A DNA stretch of 64,000 nt, taken from positions 62,001-126,000 of the forward strand of contig NZ_JADPKK010000015.1 of the NCBI RefSeq assembly GCF_023073915.1, in the 5' to 3' direction. The stretch comes from Bradyrhizobium sp. 149 (GTDB lineage Bacteria; Pseudomonadota; Alphaproteobacteria; Rhizobiales; Xanthobacteraceae). Positions 56,027-64,000 of the stretch are shown here, in pieces (the first letter of the stretch is position 1; the number at the start of each line of letters is the position of its first letter). Made by a program: the position numbers and the translations under genes. The notes under the pieces are model-generated. The model worked only from the letters and a program-made list of their open reading frames with translations, ran no database searches and was not told the origin of the DNA.

Positions 56027-57127
56027 CTAGAGGCCCAATCCATGCGCAATCACCTTGCGCATGACGTTGGGCAAGGCTTCGTCGGCGAGAGTGGCGATCG
56101 GCACCCAGCGCATGCCCGCGGGTGCGCGGGTGCGCGCTTCCACCCTCGCCGTGTAGACCACGAGCTCCAGCGGAAAATGGGTGAAGACGTGGGTGACCAC
56201 GCCCACCTTGCGTTGCCAGCGAGACGCCCCGTTCAGCTCCGGCGCCTGCTGCTTTGCCTTGGCATCGTCCTGCCCGGCCAGCCAGTCTGAGCCCGGCACC
56301 TCCGTCATGCCGCCGAGCAGGCCTTTTTCGGGCCTTGAGCGGACGAGCAGCTCGTCGCCGCGCGTCACGACGAAGGCAGCACCGCGCCGCAATATTCCGC
56401 TCTTCTTCGGTGCCTTGCGCGGAAAGGTTTCCTGCGTTCCCAGCGCGCGCGCCGTGCAATCATCGTTCAGCGGGCATAGCGAGCAGGCCGGCTTCTTCGG
56501 CGTGCAGATCGAAGAGCCGAGGTCCATCAGCGCCTGTGCACTGTCGCCCGCGCGAGAGTCGGCAAGCAGCGTCGCCGCCAGCTGCTGGATCAGCGGTTTT
56601 GCCTTTGGGAGCTCTTCTACAACTGCAAAGAGCCGCGACACAACGCGCTCGATATTGCCGTCGACCGGCATGGTGTGGCGGTCGAACGCGATCGCAGCGA
56701 TCGCAGCCGCGGTGTAAGGCCCGATCCCCGGCAGCGCGCGCAGGCCCTCTTCGGTGTCGGGAAAGGTGCCGCCGTGCTCGCGCGTCACTGCGACCGCGCA
56801 GGCATGGAGATTGCGCGCGCGTGAGTAATAGCCGAGCCCGGCCCACATCCGCAGCACGTCGTCTTGCGAGGCCCGCCCCAACGCCGTGACATCAGGCCAG
56901 CGCGCGACGAATTTTTCGAAATAGGGCCCGACCGCCTTCACCGTGGTCTGCTGGAGCATGATCTCGGACAGCCAGACGCAGTAAGGGTCGGATGCCTCGC
57001 CGGCAGCGGCGCGCCAGGGCAATCGGCGGCGGTGGCGGTCGTACCAATCGAGCAGCGCGAGTGGGCGTGACGAGGTCTCCGGCTGAACTGGTTCCGATTT
57101 CGGCTTGAGGGCGGATTTGGGGCTCAT
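56027..57127 (-). CDS. mutY: A/G-specific adenine glycosylase
   Basis: Base-excision repair enzyme removing A mispaired with 8-oxoG. 366 aa from ATG at 57127; reading further upstream enters a palindromic repeat. The helix-hairpin-helix/Gly-Pro-Asp domain is seen in EIMLQQTTVKAVGPYFEKF, LPGIGPYTAAAIAAIAFD and VDGNIERVVSRL. The [4Fe-4S] cysteines are in ICTPKKPACSLCPLNDDC (C-x6-C-x2-C-x5-C). The C-terminal NUDIX-like 8-oxoG recognition domain begins near 235. Divergent from the dciA-like gene. Confidence 0.96.
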   Translation of the reverse strand: MSPKSALKPKSEPVQPETSSRPLALLDWYDRHRRRLPWRAAAGEASDPYCVWLSEIMLQQTTVKAVGPYFEKFVARWPDVTALGRASQDDVLRMWAGLGYYSRARNLHACAVAVTREHGGTFPDTEEGLRALPGIGPYTAAAIAAIAFDRHTMPVDGNIERVVSRLFAVVEELPKAKPLIQQLAATLLADSRAGDSAQALMDLGSSICTPKKPACSLCPLNDDCTARALGTQETFPRKAPKKSGILRRGAAFVVTRGDELLVRSRPEKGLLGGMTEVPGSDWLAGQDDAKAKQQAPELNGASRWQRKVGVVTHVFTHFPLELVVYTARVEARTRAPAGMRWVPIATLADEALPNVMRKVIAHGLGL

Positions 57128-57162
57128 GTTCTCACTGTAGCGGCAATGTATCGCCCCCTCCA

Positions 57163-57199
57163 CGTCATGCCCGCGCTTGTCGCGGGCATCCACGTCTTT
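57163..57199. repeat. single arm of the CGTCATGCCCGGGC-type repeat
   Basis: CGTCATGCCCGCGCTTG then TCGCGGGCATCCACGTCTT: one small hairpin equal to the left half of the full element at 35461, with the partner arm missing. It lies between mutY and the dciA-like gene, so it overlaps the divergent promoter zone. Confidence 0.75.
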
Positions 57200-57249
57200 C
57201 TTCGCGGCCAAGAGCCTGTGGCCGACGCCTCGGAGTGCTATAAGGACCC

Positions 57250-57744
57250 ATGTCCAAGCTTCGCCCCATCAAACCCGGTCCCATCAGCGCCAAGCCGCTG
57301 TCGGTTCTGCTCAACGACGTCTTTGCCGAGGCCTATGCCAGGCAGGGATTTGCCGCGCGCGAGCTGGTGACGCGGTGGGCGCAGATTGCCGGGCCGGAGA
57401 TCGCGGCCCATGCCGAGCCGCTGAAGATGCAGTGGCCGCGGCCGGTCGAGGGCCAGCCGCAGGAGCCAGCGACGCTGGTGCTGCGGGTCGAGGGGCCGAG
57501 GGCACTGGAGATCCAGCACTCCGCCGATGTGATCCTGCAGCGGGTCAACCGCTTCTTCGGCTGGAGCGCGGTCGGCAAGCTCGCCTTCCGCCAGGCGCCA
57601 CTGTCGCGCGCCCGGCGGCCGGTCCGGCCCGGCCCGCCGGATGCCAAATCGGTGGCCGAGGTGGCTGAGAGCCTGGGCGACATCGAAGATGAACAATTGA
57701 AGACGGCACTGGCGCGCCTCGGGGCCGCCATCAAGCGAAATTGA
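57250..57744 (+). CDS. DUF721/DciA-family protein
   Basis: 164 aa. DUF721 core near 15-110: PLSVLLNDVFAEAYARQGFA, LVTRWAQIAGPEIAAHAEPL, LVLRVEGPRALEIQHSADVI and LQRVNRFFGWSAVGKLAFRQ. DciA proteins help load or operate the replicative helicase in bacteria that lack DnaC. The C-terminus is a helical acidic tail (EVAESLGDIEDEQLKTALAR). Directly followed by the dsbA-family gene. Divergent from mutY. Confidence 0.88.
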   Translation: MSKLRPIKPGPISAKPLSVLLNDVFAEAYARQGFAARELVTRWAQIAGPEIAAHAEPLKMQWPRPVEGQPQEPATLVLRVEGPRALEIQHSADVILQRVNRFFGWSAVGKLAFRQAPLSRARRPVRPGPPDAKSVAEVAESLGDIEDEQLKTALARLGAAIKRN

Positions 57745-57872
57745 GCCTTATTCTGCGGCCAAACTGGACCTGTCCCTGCCGCCCGCCATTGCCTCAAACA
57801 AGGTTTCAAGCTAGCGACAGGGCCGCCCGAACGGGAATTTCGGGCGAGACCACGCCAATCCGGGAGCCGACC

Positions 57873-58547
57873 TTGATCATCACCCGCCGCGCCTTCACCA
57901 CGATGCTGTCGCTGACCGGGCTTGGCGCGGTCGCCGGGCTCTCGCCGCTGCGGTTCATCAGCGATGCCATGTTCCCTGAAGCCATGGCGCAGGCCGCGGC
58001 TGGCGACGTGGCCAAGCCGGTGTCGCTGCCCGACATGGCGCTGGGCCCGAAGGACGCCGCCGTCACCATCACCGAATACGCCTCGATGACCTGCCCGCAT
58101 TGCGCGGCCTTCAACGAGCAGGTGTTCCCCAAGATCAAGTCGGAATATATCGACACCGGCAAGGTGCGTTACATCTTCCGCGAGTTCCCGCTCGACATCA
58201 AAGCCGCTGCCGGCTCGATGCTGTCGCGCTGCATCGCCAATGGCGACGCGCCGAAATACTTTGCCGTCACCGACATGCTGTTCCGCCAGCAGAACGACTG
58301 GGTGACGAAGAACACCACGGAGACCCTGACGCGGATCGGCAAGCAGGCTGGCCTCACCCAGCAGCAGGTCGAGGCCTGCCTGAAGGACCAGGCGCTGCTC
58401 GACAAGATCGCCGCCGACCAGAAATATGCCAGCGACGTTCTGAAGGTCGATTCGACGCCGACGTTCTTCGTCAACGGCGAGAAGATCAAGGGCGAGACCT
58501 CGTTCGAGGAATTCGCCAAGAAGATCAATCCGCTGCTGAAGAGCTGA
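57873..58547 (+). CDS. DsbA-family thioredoxin-fold oxidoreductase
   Basis: 224 aa from TTG at 57873, which has GGGAG 8 bases upstream; earlier in-frame starts reach into unlikely sequence. The N-terminus is twin-arginine-like (ITRRAFTTMLSLTG) with a hydrophobic stretch, so Tat export is possible. Catalytic CPHC motif in YASMTCPHCAAFNEQVFP (near 78), the helical insertion with QQQVEACLKDQALL, and cis-Pro in DSTPTFFVNGEKI. It lies between the dciA-like gene and smc, a gene order conserved in Rhizobiales. Likely a periplasmic thiol oxidase or isomerase. Confidence 0.93.
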   Translation: MIITRRAFTTMLSLTGLGAVAGLSPLRFISDAMFPEAMAQAAAGDVAKPVSLPDMALGPKDAAVTITEYASMTCPHCAAFNEQVFPKIKSEYIDTGKVRYIFREFPLDIKAAAGSMLSRCIANGDAPKYFAVTDMLFRQQNDWVTKNTTETLTRIGKQAGLTQQQVEACLKDQALLDKIAADQKYASDVLKVDSTPTFFVNGEKIKGETSFEEFAKKINPLLKS

Positions 58548-58578
58548 TTCGCACGCCACATTCCTGATTCGCGCATCT

Positions 58579-58624
58579 AAAGCCGTATCTTTCCCGGCAT
58601 AAATCCCTTGGGAAAAGCGGCTTT
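58579..58624 (+). terminator. hairpin after the dsbA-family gene
   Basis: Nested stems AAAGCCG/CGGCTTT (outer) and TTTCCC/GGGAAA (inner) with small internal loops. No long T run follows, so it could be a terminator or merely a 3' stabiliser before smc. Confidence 0.45.
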
Positions 58625-58764
58625 CGCCGGTTGCCCTCGCGGCGCACCGCGGCCATTGTCCGACCGCATGAGGCGCTTCGCGCGACTCGCCCGGATAGCG
58701 ACATTGCCTTCCATGGTATTGTCCCGGCAGGGGGATTCGCGCCTGCCAACAGAGATGCGTGCTT

Positions 58765-61700
58765 ATGAAAATCACCCGCCTGCGCCTTCACGGCTTCAAG
58801 TCCTTCGTTGAGGCCACGGACTTCGTCATCGAGCCCGGCCTGACCGGCGTGGTCGGCCCCAACGGCTGCGGCAAGTCGAATCTGGTCGAGGCGCTGCGCT
58901 GGGCGATGGGTGAGACCTCCTACAAGTCCCTGCGCGCTGCCGACATGGACGCGGTGATCTTCGCCGGCTCCGGCAATCGCCCCGCGCGCAACCACGCCGA
59001 AGTGACGATGACGATCGACAATTCCGATCGCACCGCGCCGGCGGCGATGAACGACAGCCAGCTTCTGGAAATTTCCCGCCGCATCGAGCGCGAGGCCGGT
59101 TCGGTCTACCGCATCAACGGCCGCGACGTGCGCGCCCGCGACGTGCAGATTCTGTTCGCCGACGCCGCCACCGGCGCGCGCTCGCCGGCCCTCGTCCACC
59201 AGGGCAAGATCGGCGAGATCATTCAGGCCAAGCCCGAGCAGCGCCGCCGCGTGCTGGAAGACGCCGCCGGCGTCGCCGGCTTGCATGCCCGCCGCCACGA
59301 AGCCGAGCTGCGGCTGAAGGCGGCCGAAACCAACCTCACCCGTGTCGAGGATGTGATCGGCCAGCTCGCGGGGCAAATGGAAGGCCTGAAGAAGCAGGCC
59401 CGCCAGGCCGTACGTTACCGCGAAGTTGCGGCCAAGGTCCGCAAGGCCGAAGCAACCCTGTTCCATCTGCGCTGGATCGGCGCCCACGCGGATGTCAACG
59501 AATCCGGCCACACCCACGATCTCGCGGTCCGCGAGATGGCCGAGCGTACCCAGCACCAGGCCGAGGCCGCCCGCATCCAGGCGATCCGCGCCGCCGAAAT
59601 GCCGGCCCTGCGCGATGCCGAAGCGCGCGCGGCAGCCGGGCTGCAGCGCCTGACCAACGCCCGCGAGCTGCTCGACCGCGAGGAAGAGCGCGCCAAGGAG
59701 CGCGTCGCCGAGCTCGAGCGGCGCCTCGCGCAGTTCGAAGGCGACATCTCGCGTGCCCAGCAGCAGACCATGGACGCCGATGTCGCGCTGCAGCGCCTCG
59801 ACGCCGAAGATGCCGAGCTGAAGGAAGAGATCAAGTCGCGCGTCGAGAAGCGCTCCGGCGTCGATGAGCGTGTCGCCGAAGCCGAGGCGGTGCTGACCGA
59901 AACCGAGCAGCAGTTCGCCGAGCTCACCACCGCGCTCGCCGACCTCACCGCCAAGCGCAATCAACTCGAAGCCAACGTTCGAACCCACCGCGACAAGCTC
60001 GCCCGGCTCGACCAGGAGATTTCGAACGTCGCGGCGGAAGAGCAGAAGCTCACCGAGGCGACCGGCGGATTCGGCGATCTCGACGAGCTGACCGCGACGG
60101 TCGAGAATGCCGAGCAGACGCTGGCGGCCTCGGAAGCCGCCGCTCAAGCCAGCGAAGCCGCGCACGTCGCCGCGCGGCAAACGCTGGAATCCTCGCGCTC
60201 GCCGCTGGTCGAAGCCGACAAGCGCGTGCAGCGGCTCGAAACCGAGGCGCGCACGATCTCCAAGATCGTCAACGGCGAGACCAAGAATCTGTGGCCGCCG
60301 ATCATCGACGGCATCACCGTCGACAAGGGGTTCGAAAAGGCGATCGGCGCAGCCCTCGGCGACGATCTCGACGCTCCGGTCGATCCGTCCGCGCCGATGC
60401 GCTGGACCAATGCGGGCGTCACCGACGGTGATCCGGAACTGCCCGAAGGCGCCGTGTCGCTCGCGAGCCATGTTCAGGCGCCGGCCGAGCTGGCCCGCCG
60501 CCTGGCGCAGATCGGCGTCGTCCCGCGCGAGCGTGGCGCCGAGTTGGTCTCGCAGCTCAAGACCGGCCAGCGGCTGGTCTCGCCCGAAGGCGACGTCTGG
60601 CGCTGGGACGGTTTTGTCGCAGCCGCCCACGCGCCGACCGGCGCCGCGCGGCGGCTTGCCGAGCGCGCCCGCCTCGTCGACATCGAGAACGAGCTGGAGC
60701 AGGCCCGCATCGACGCGCAGATCAAGCGTCAGGCGCTGGAAGATGCCGAGGCCGAGCTGCAGATGGCGGCCAGCACCGAAGGCGCAAGCCGCGAAGCCTG
60801 GCGTGCCGCGCAGCGCGAGCTCAACGTCGCGCGCGAGCGCCATGCCAGTGCCGAGCGCGAGATCAGCCGCCATGCCGCGCGCAAGGCGACGCTGTCGGAA
60901 GCGCACAGCCGTCTCGCCGCCGACCGTGCCGAGGCCGAAGCCGCCTACGAATACGCCGAAGCCGGCATCTCCGAGCTGCCGTCGAGCGAGGACACCGAAA
61001 CCCGTCTGGCCGCCGTCCGCAGCGACATCGAAGGCCATCGCCGCATGGCGGCCCAGGTCCGCGCCGAGGCACAGGCGCTGGCGCGCGAAGCCGAGCTTGC
61101 CGACCGCCGCGTGCAGGCGATCCTCGCCGAGCGGACCGAGTGGCAAAACCGCAAGGAGAGCGCTGCCTCCCACATCGACACCATCCAGGCCCGCATCGCC
61201 GAGGTCTCGATCGAGCGCAGCGATCTCGAGAACGCACCGGCCGTGTTCGCGGAGAAGCGCAGCGCGCTGATCACCGAGATCGAATACGCCGAAAACGACC
61301 GCCGCATGGCCGCCGACGCGCTCGCCAGCGCGGAAAGCGCGATGGCCGAAACCGATCGCGTCGCGAAGCTGACCCTCGAGGCGCTGTCCAGCTCCCGCGA
61401 GGCCACCGCCCGCGCCGAGGAGCGCATGGAAGGCGCGCGGCGCCGGCTCGAGGACATCGAGCGCGAGATCCGCGACATGCTGGAAGTCGAACCGCAGGCC
61501 GTTGCCGGCCTTGCTGAGATCGAGCCCGGTGCTGAGCTGCCGCCGCTGCACGACATCGAGGAAGACCTCGAAAAAATGCGCCGCGATCGCGAGCGCCTGG
61601 GCGCGGTCAACCTGCGCGCCGAGGAAGAGCTGCGCGAGGTCGAGACCCAGCACAACGGTCTGGTCACCGAGCGCGACGACCTCGTCGAGGCCATCAAGCG

Positions 61701-62229
61701 GCTGCGCCAGGGCATCCAGAGCCTCAACAAGGAAGCGCGCGAGCGGCTCCTGACCTCGTTCGAGGTCGTCAACAACCACTTCAAGCGCCTGTTCGTCGAG
61801 CTGTTCGGTGGCGGCGAAGCCGCACTGCATCTGATCGAGAGCGACGACCCGCTGGAAGCCGGCCTCGAAATCATCGCCAAGCCGCCGGGCAAGAAGCCGC
61901 AGACGCTGTCGCTGCTCTCCGGCGGTGAGCAGGCTCTGACCGCGATGGCACTGATCTTCGCGGTGTTCCTCACCAACCCCTCGCCCATCTGCGTGCTGGA
62001 CGAAGTCGACGCGCCGCTCGACGACCACAACGTCGAGCGCTATTGCAACCTGCTGCACGAGATGACCGCCTCGACCGACACGCGCTTCATCATCATCACC
62101 CACAACCCGATCACGATGGCGCGGATGAACCGCCTGTTCGGTGTCACCATGGCTGAACGCGGCGTCTCGCAGCTGGTGTCGGTGAACCTGCAAGAGGCGG
62201 TGGACATTCTCGACCAGAACGTGGCGTGA
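58765..62229 (+). CDS. smc: chromosome segregation protein SMC
   Basis: 1154 aa ATPase that organises and segregates the chromosome with ScpA/B. ATG at 58765 gives MKITRLRLHGFKSFVEATDF; a Met two codons earlier is possible. Walker A GPNGCGKSNLVEALRWAMGE near residue 32. Two long coiled coils (about 170-500 and 640-1000) flank a hinge around 510-630. The C-terminal head has the signature LSLLSGGEQALTAMALIFA and Walker B ICVLDEVDAPLDDHNVERY, followed by an H-loop in IIITHNPITMARM. ScpA/ScpB are not in the window. It ends the mutY/dciA/dsbA/smc neighbourhood. Confidence 0.98.
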   Translation: MKITRLRLHGFKSFVEATDFVIEPGLTGVVGPNGCGKSNLVEALRWAMGETSYKSLRAADMDAVIFAGSGNRPARNHAEVTMTIDNSDRTAPAAMNDSQLLEISRRIEREAGSVYRINGRDVRARDVQILFADAATGARSPALVHQGKIGEIIQAKPEQRRRVLEDAAGVAGLHARRHEAELRLKAAETNLTRVEDVIGQLAGQMEGLKKQARQAVRYREVAAKVRKAEATLFHLRWIGAHADVNESGHTHDLAVREMAERTQHQAEAARIQAIRAAEMPALRDAEARAAAGLQRLTNARELLDREEERAKERVAELERRLAQFEGDISRAQQQTMDADVALQRLDAEDAELKEEIKSRVEKRSGVDERVAEAEAVLTETEQQFAELTTALADLTAKRNQLEANVRTHRDKLARLDQEISNVAAEEQKLTEATGGFGDLDELTATVENAEQTLAASEAAAQASEAAHVAARQTLESSRSPLVEADKRVQRLETEARTISKIVNGETKNLWPPIIDGITVDKGFEKAIGAALGDDLDAPVDPSAPMRWTNAGVTDGDPELPEGAVSLASHVQAPAELARRLAQIGVVPRERGAELVSQLKTGQRLVSPEGDVWRWDGFVAAAHAPTGAARRLAERARLVDIENELEQARIDAQIKRQALEDAEAELQMAASTEGASREAWRAAQRELNVARERHASAEREISRHAARKATLSEAHSRLAADRAEAEAAYEYAEAGISELPSSEDTETRLAAVRSDIEGHRRMAAQVRAEAQALAREAELADRRVQAILAERTEWQNRKESAASHIDTIQARIAEVSIERSDLENAPAVFAEKRSALITEIEYAENDRRMAADALASAESAMAETDRVAKLTLEALSSSREATARAEERMEGARRRLEDIEREIRDMLEVEPQAVAGLAEIEPGAELPPLHDIEEDLEKMRRDRERLGAVNLRAEEELREVETQHNGLVTERDDLVEAIKRLRQGIQSLNKEARERLLTSFEVVNNHFKRLFVELFGGGEAALHLIESDDPLEAGLEIIAKPPGKKPQTLSLLSGGEQALTAMALIFAVFLTNPSPICVLDEVDAPLDDHNVERYCNLLHEMTASTDTRFIIITHNPITMARMNRLFGVTMAERGVSQLVSVNLQEAVDILDQNVA

Positions 62230-62308
62230 GGTTACGGACGAGCCGCAACCATTGACGTCATCATCCGCCTTGTGCGCAATTGCGCACTCGGGCAGATGAT
62301 GACCACGA

Positions 62309-63289
62309 ATGATGATCTCACCCACTCTCCCCGCCGAACTGAAAGCGGCCCTTGACGGCAAGCTCCAGGGCTTCTCCCGCACCGATGCGGCACGGCGATC
62401 GTCGCAGATCTCGACCACTTATCGCGCAGGCGGCGGCTCCGGCACGATCAAGTCGGAGGCCGATGCGCTCGCCTATGCGCTCGCGCGCATGCCGGCGACC
62501 TACGCGGCGGTCGCGGCAAGTCTGAATGCACTGACCGAAATCGTGCCGGAATTTGTTCCCGAAACATTGCTCGACGTCGGCGCAGGTCCGGGCACCGCGA
62601 GCTGGGCCGCGGCGGAGGCGTTCTCCTCGCTGCAAGATTTCACCCTGCTCGACGCCAACGCCACGCTCAGCCGCCTCGCGCTCGAACTGGCGCGCGACAG
62701 CACGCGTCTGGCAGATTGCCGTTATCTGCCGGGCGATGCCGGTGCAAACCTCGCCGAGGTCTCGCAAGCCGATCTCGTCGTCGCGAGCTATGTCATCGGC
62801 GAACTCAGTGAGGGCGATCAACGCAAGCTCGCGGAAACGATGTGGGCAAAAGCGCGCCACGCACTGGTCGTGATCGAGCCCGGCACGCCCGCCGGCTACG
62901 CGCGGATCCTCGCTTTGCGCCAGCAGCTGATCGCGGCGGGCGCCTATGTCGCCGCGCCCTGCCCGCACGAAAAGCCGTGTCCGCTCACGGCGCCGGACTG
63001 GTGCCATTTCTCACAGCGCCTGCCGCGCTCGCAGGCGCACCGCCAGATCAAGGGCGCCGAGGTGCCGTTCGAGGACGAGCGATTCATCTACGTGGCGCTG
63101 ACCCGTACGCCGCCTGCAACGCGCGCCGGGCGCGTGCTGGCGCCGCCGGATGTCGGCAAGGCCGAGATCACGGCCAAGCTCTGCACCGAGCAGAGTGTTG
63201 AACTTGCCAAGATCCCCCGCCGCGACAAGGCCGCCTATGCAAGCGCCCGTCGCTGGCGCTGGGGTGACGCCGTTATGTCCGAAAGTTAA
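62309..63289 (+). CDS. Rsm22-family small ribosomal subunit methyltransferase-like protein
   Basis: 326 aa (start 62309 or the next codon, ATG at 62312). SAM-binding motif LLDVGAGPGTASWA near 85; YVIGELSEGD and ALVVIEPGTPAGYARILALR follow. The C-terminal half carries the family cysteine cluster APCPHEKPCPLTAPDWCHFS and ends with a basic ARRWRWGD. Mitochondrial Rsm22/METTL17 proteins bind the nascent small subunit and an iron-sulfur cluster through comparable cysteines. Acts on ribosome assembly or rRNA; the target base is unproven. Confidence 0.88.
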   Translation: MMISPTLPAELKAALDGKLQGFSRTDAARRSSQISTTYRAGGGSGTIKSEADALAYALARMPATYAAVAASLNALTEIVPEFVPETLLDVGAGPGTASWAAAEAFSSLQDFTLLDANATLSRLALELARDSTRLADCRYLPGDAGANLAEVSQADLVVASYVIGELSEGDQRKLAETMWAKARHALVVIEPGTPAGYARILALRQQLIAAGAYVAAPCPHEKPCPLTAPDWCHFSQRLPRSQAHRQIKGAEVPFEDERFIYVALTRTPPATRAGRVLAPPDVGKAEITAKLCTEQSVELAKIPRRDKAAYASARRWRWGDAVMSES

Positions 63290-63426
63290 CCTCCTTCGGC
63301 GCTTTTGCCTTGAACTCGGATGGCTCCCGATCCGACCAAGTCTTACCTTCTCTCCGCGCCGGGCTCTCGCCGGGCGCCAATTTGGGCTAGGCTGCGCCCG
63401 CCTTCTTCTCCCATCAGGAGTTCTCC

Positions 63427-63987
63427 ATGTCGACCGGCTGGATCGTTCTCGGCGTCATCGTCGTCCTCGTGTTCTTTGCGTTCGCCGCCTACAACCGGCT
63501 GGTGGCGCTGAGCCAGCGCGTCGGCCAGGCCTTTGCCGACATCGACGTGCAGCTCAAGCAGCGCCACGACCTGATCCCGAACCTGGTCGAGACGGTGAAG
63601 GGCTATGCCTCGCATGAGCGCGGCACGCTCGACGACGTCATCAAGGCGCGCAATTCGGCGATGTCGGCGCAGGGTCCGGCGCAGGTGTCCGCCGCCGAGA
63701 ACCAGCTCTCCGGCGCGCTCGGCCGGCTGATCGCGCTGTCGGAAGCCTATCCCGACCTCAAGGCCAACGCCAATTTCCAGCAGCTCGCCAGCGAGCTGTC
63801 CGACCTCGAGAACAAGATCGCGGCCAGCCGCCGCTTCTTCAACAGCGCGGTCCAGGAGTACAACACCGGCATCCAGCAGATGCCCGCCGCACTGTTCGCC
63901 GGCATGTTCGGCTTCACCAAAAAGGATTTCTTCGATCTGGGCGCCAGCCGCACCGAGGTCGAGGCCACGCCACAGGTGAAGTTCTGA
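63427..63987 (+). CDS. LemA family protein
   Basis: 186 aa. The N-terminal transmembrane helix (WIVLGVIVVLVFFAFAAYN) leaves most of the protein on one side of the membrane as an antiparallel helical bundle. Diagnostic segments are QRVGQAFADIDVQLKQRHDL, IPNLVETVKGYASHERGTLD, YPDLKANANFQQLASELSDL and NSAVQEYNTGIQQMPA. AGGAG lies 7 bases before the ATG. Role unknown; LemA genes are often followed by a TPM-domain gene, which may lie beyond the right edge. Only 13 bases of the window remain. Confidence 0.95.
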   Translation: MSTGWIVLGVIVVLVFFAFAAYNRLVALSQRVGQAFADIDVQLKQRHDLIPNLVETVKGYASHERGTLDDVIKARNSAMSAQGPAQVSAAENQLSGALGRLIALSEAYPDLKANANFQQLASELSDLENKIAASRRFFNSAVQEYNTGIQQMPAALFAGMFGFTKKDFFDLGASRTEVEATPQVKF

Positions 63988-64000
63988 TTGAGCCGATAGT

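Noticed and set aside
58525..62418. A 1297-codon open frame on the minus strand opposite smc
   Set aside because: In GC-rich DNA, a strongly coding frame leaves its antisense frame free of stops. The product is repetitive, has no recognisable domain or start signal, and smc is certain on the other strand.

Overview
The window looks like chromosomal core sequence of a slow-growing alphaproteobacterium of the Bradyrhizobium type. The evidence is high GC with GC-rich third codon positions, a solitary CcrM-type GANTC methylase, many methyl-accepting chemotaxis proteins, ETF-ubiquinone oxidoreductase, DUF1236, DUF3096, DUF6894 and DUF2007 proteins, the mutY/dciA-like/dsbA/smc gene order, and several families of palindromic intergenic repeats typical of Rhizobiales. 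The genus call is an inference from gene content and style, not from a search. I see no rRNA, tRNA, CRISPR array, phage, insertion sequence or integron.

Layout. 1-8.1 kb: two tandem, recently duplicated chemoreceptor genes, two small hypotheticals, an AcuI-type reductase and an MFS transporter. 8.4-12.0 kb: the nadA-nadB-nadC operon for de novo NAD synthesis, preceded by two operator-like palindromes. 12-17 kb: an SleB-type cell-wall hydrolase and pyruvate phosphate dikinase with a long lysine-rich N-terminal tail. 17-24.6 kb: DUF3096 and DUF1236 genes, glyQS, a signal-peptide-peptidase-like protease, a 32-residue membrane peptide, a TrmN6-like methylase, a DUF2007 protein and a polyprenyl diphosphate synthase. 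24.8-28.1 kb: a probable operon of an HxlR regulator, stand-alone FabF, LysE exporter and alpha/beta hydrolase. 28.1-38.1 kb: ispE, a TPR protein, ETF-QO, an atypical uracil-DNA glycosylase, a GT39-like membrane protein, rnhB, a VOC protein and a radical SAM protein. 38.3-41.9 kb: phosphoketolase plus acetate kinase, behind an FNR/FixK-type box. 42-49.4 kb: an RMD1-family protein, a small glycosyltransferase, a MarR-GNAT fusion, moaB, a zinc metallopeptidase, ccrM, a membrane protein and a GST. 49.4-57.1 kb: a third chemoreceptor, an NTF2-like/LysR divergent pair, a GST/flavin monooxygenase divergent pair, a thioesterase and mutY. 57.2-64 kb: a DciA-like protein, DsbA-family thioredoxin, SMC, an Rsm22-family protein and LemA.

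No clearly new multi-gene system is visible; this is mostly housekeeping DNA. The best leads are regulatory or structural: a 44-bp near-palindrome over the marR-GNAT promoter, two related palindromes before nadA, a palindrome before the HxlR gene, four GANTC sites clustered at the ccrM start, and a well-placed FixK-type box before the phosphoketolase gene. Others are three copies of a ~178-bp RIME-like element, each in a tail-to-tail gap; a UDG lacking two expected iron-sulfur cysteines; and a PPDK with a 106-residue tail containing 25 lysines and no acidic residue.
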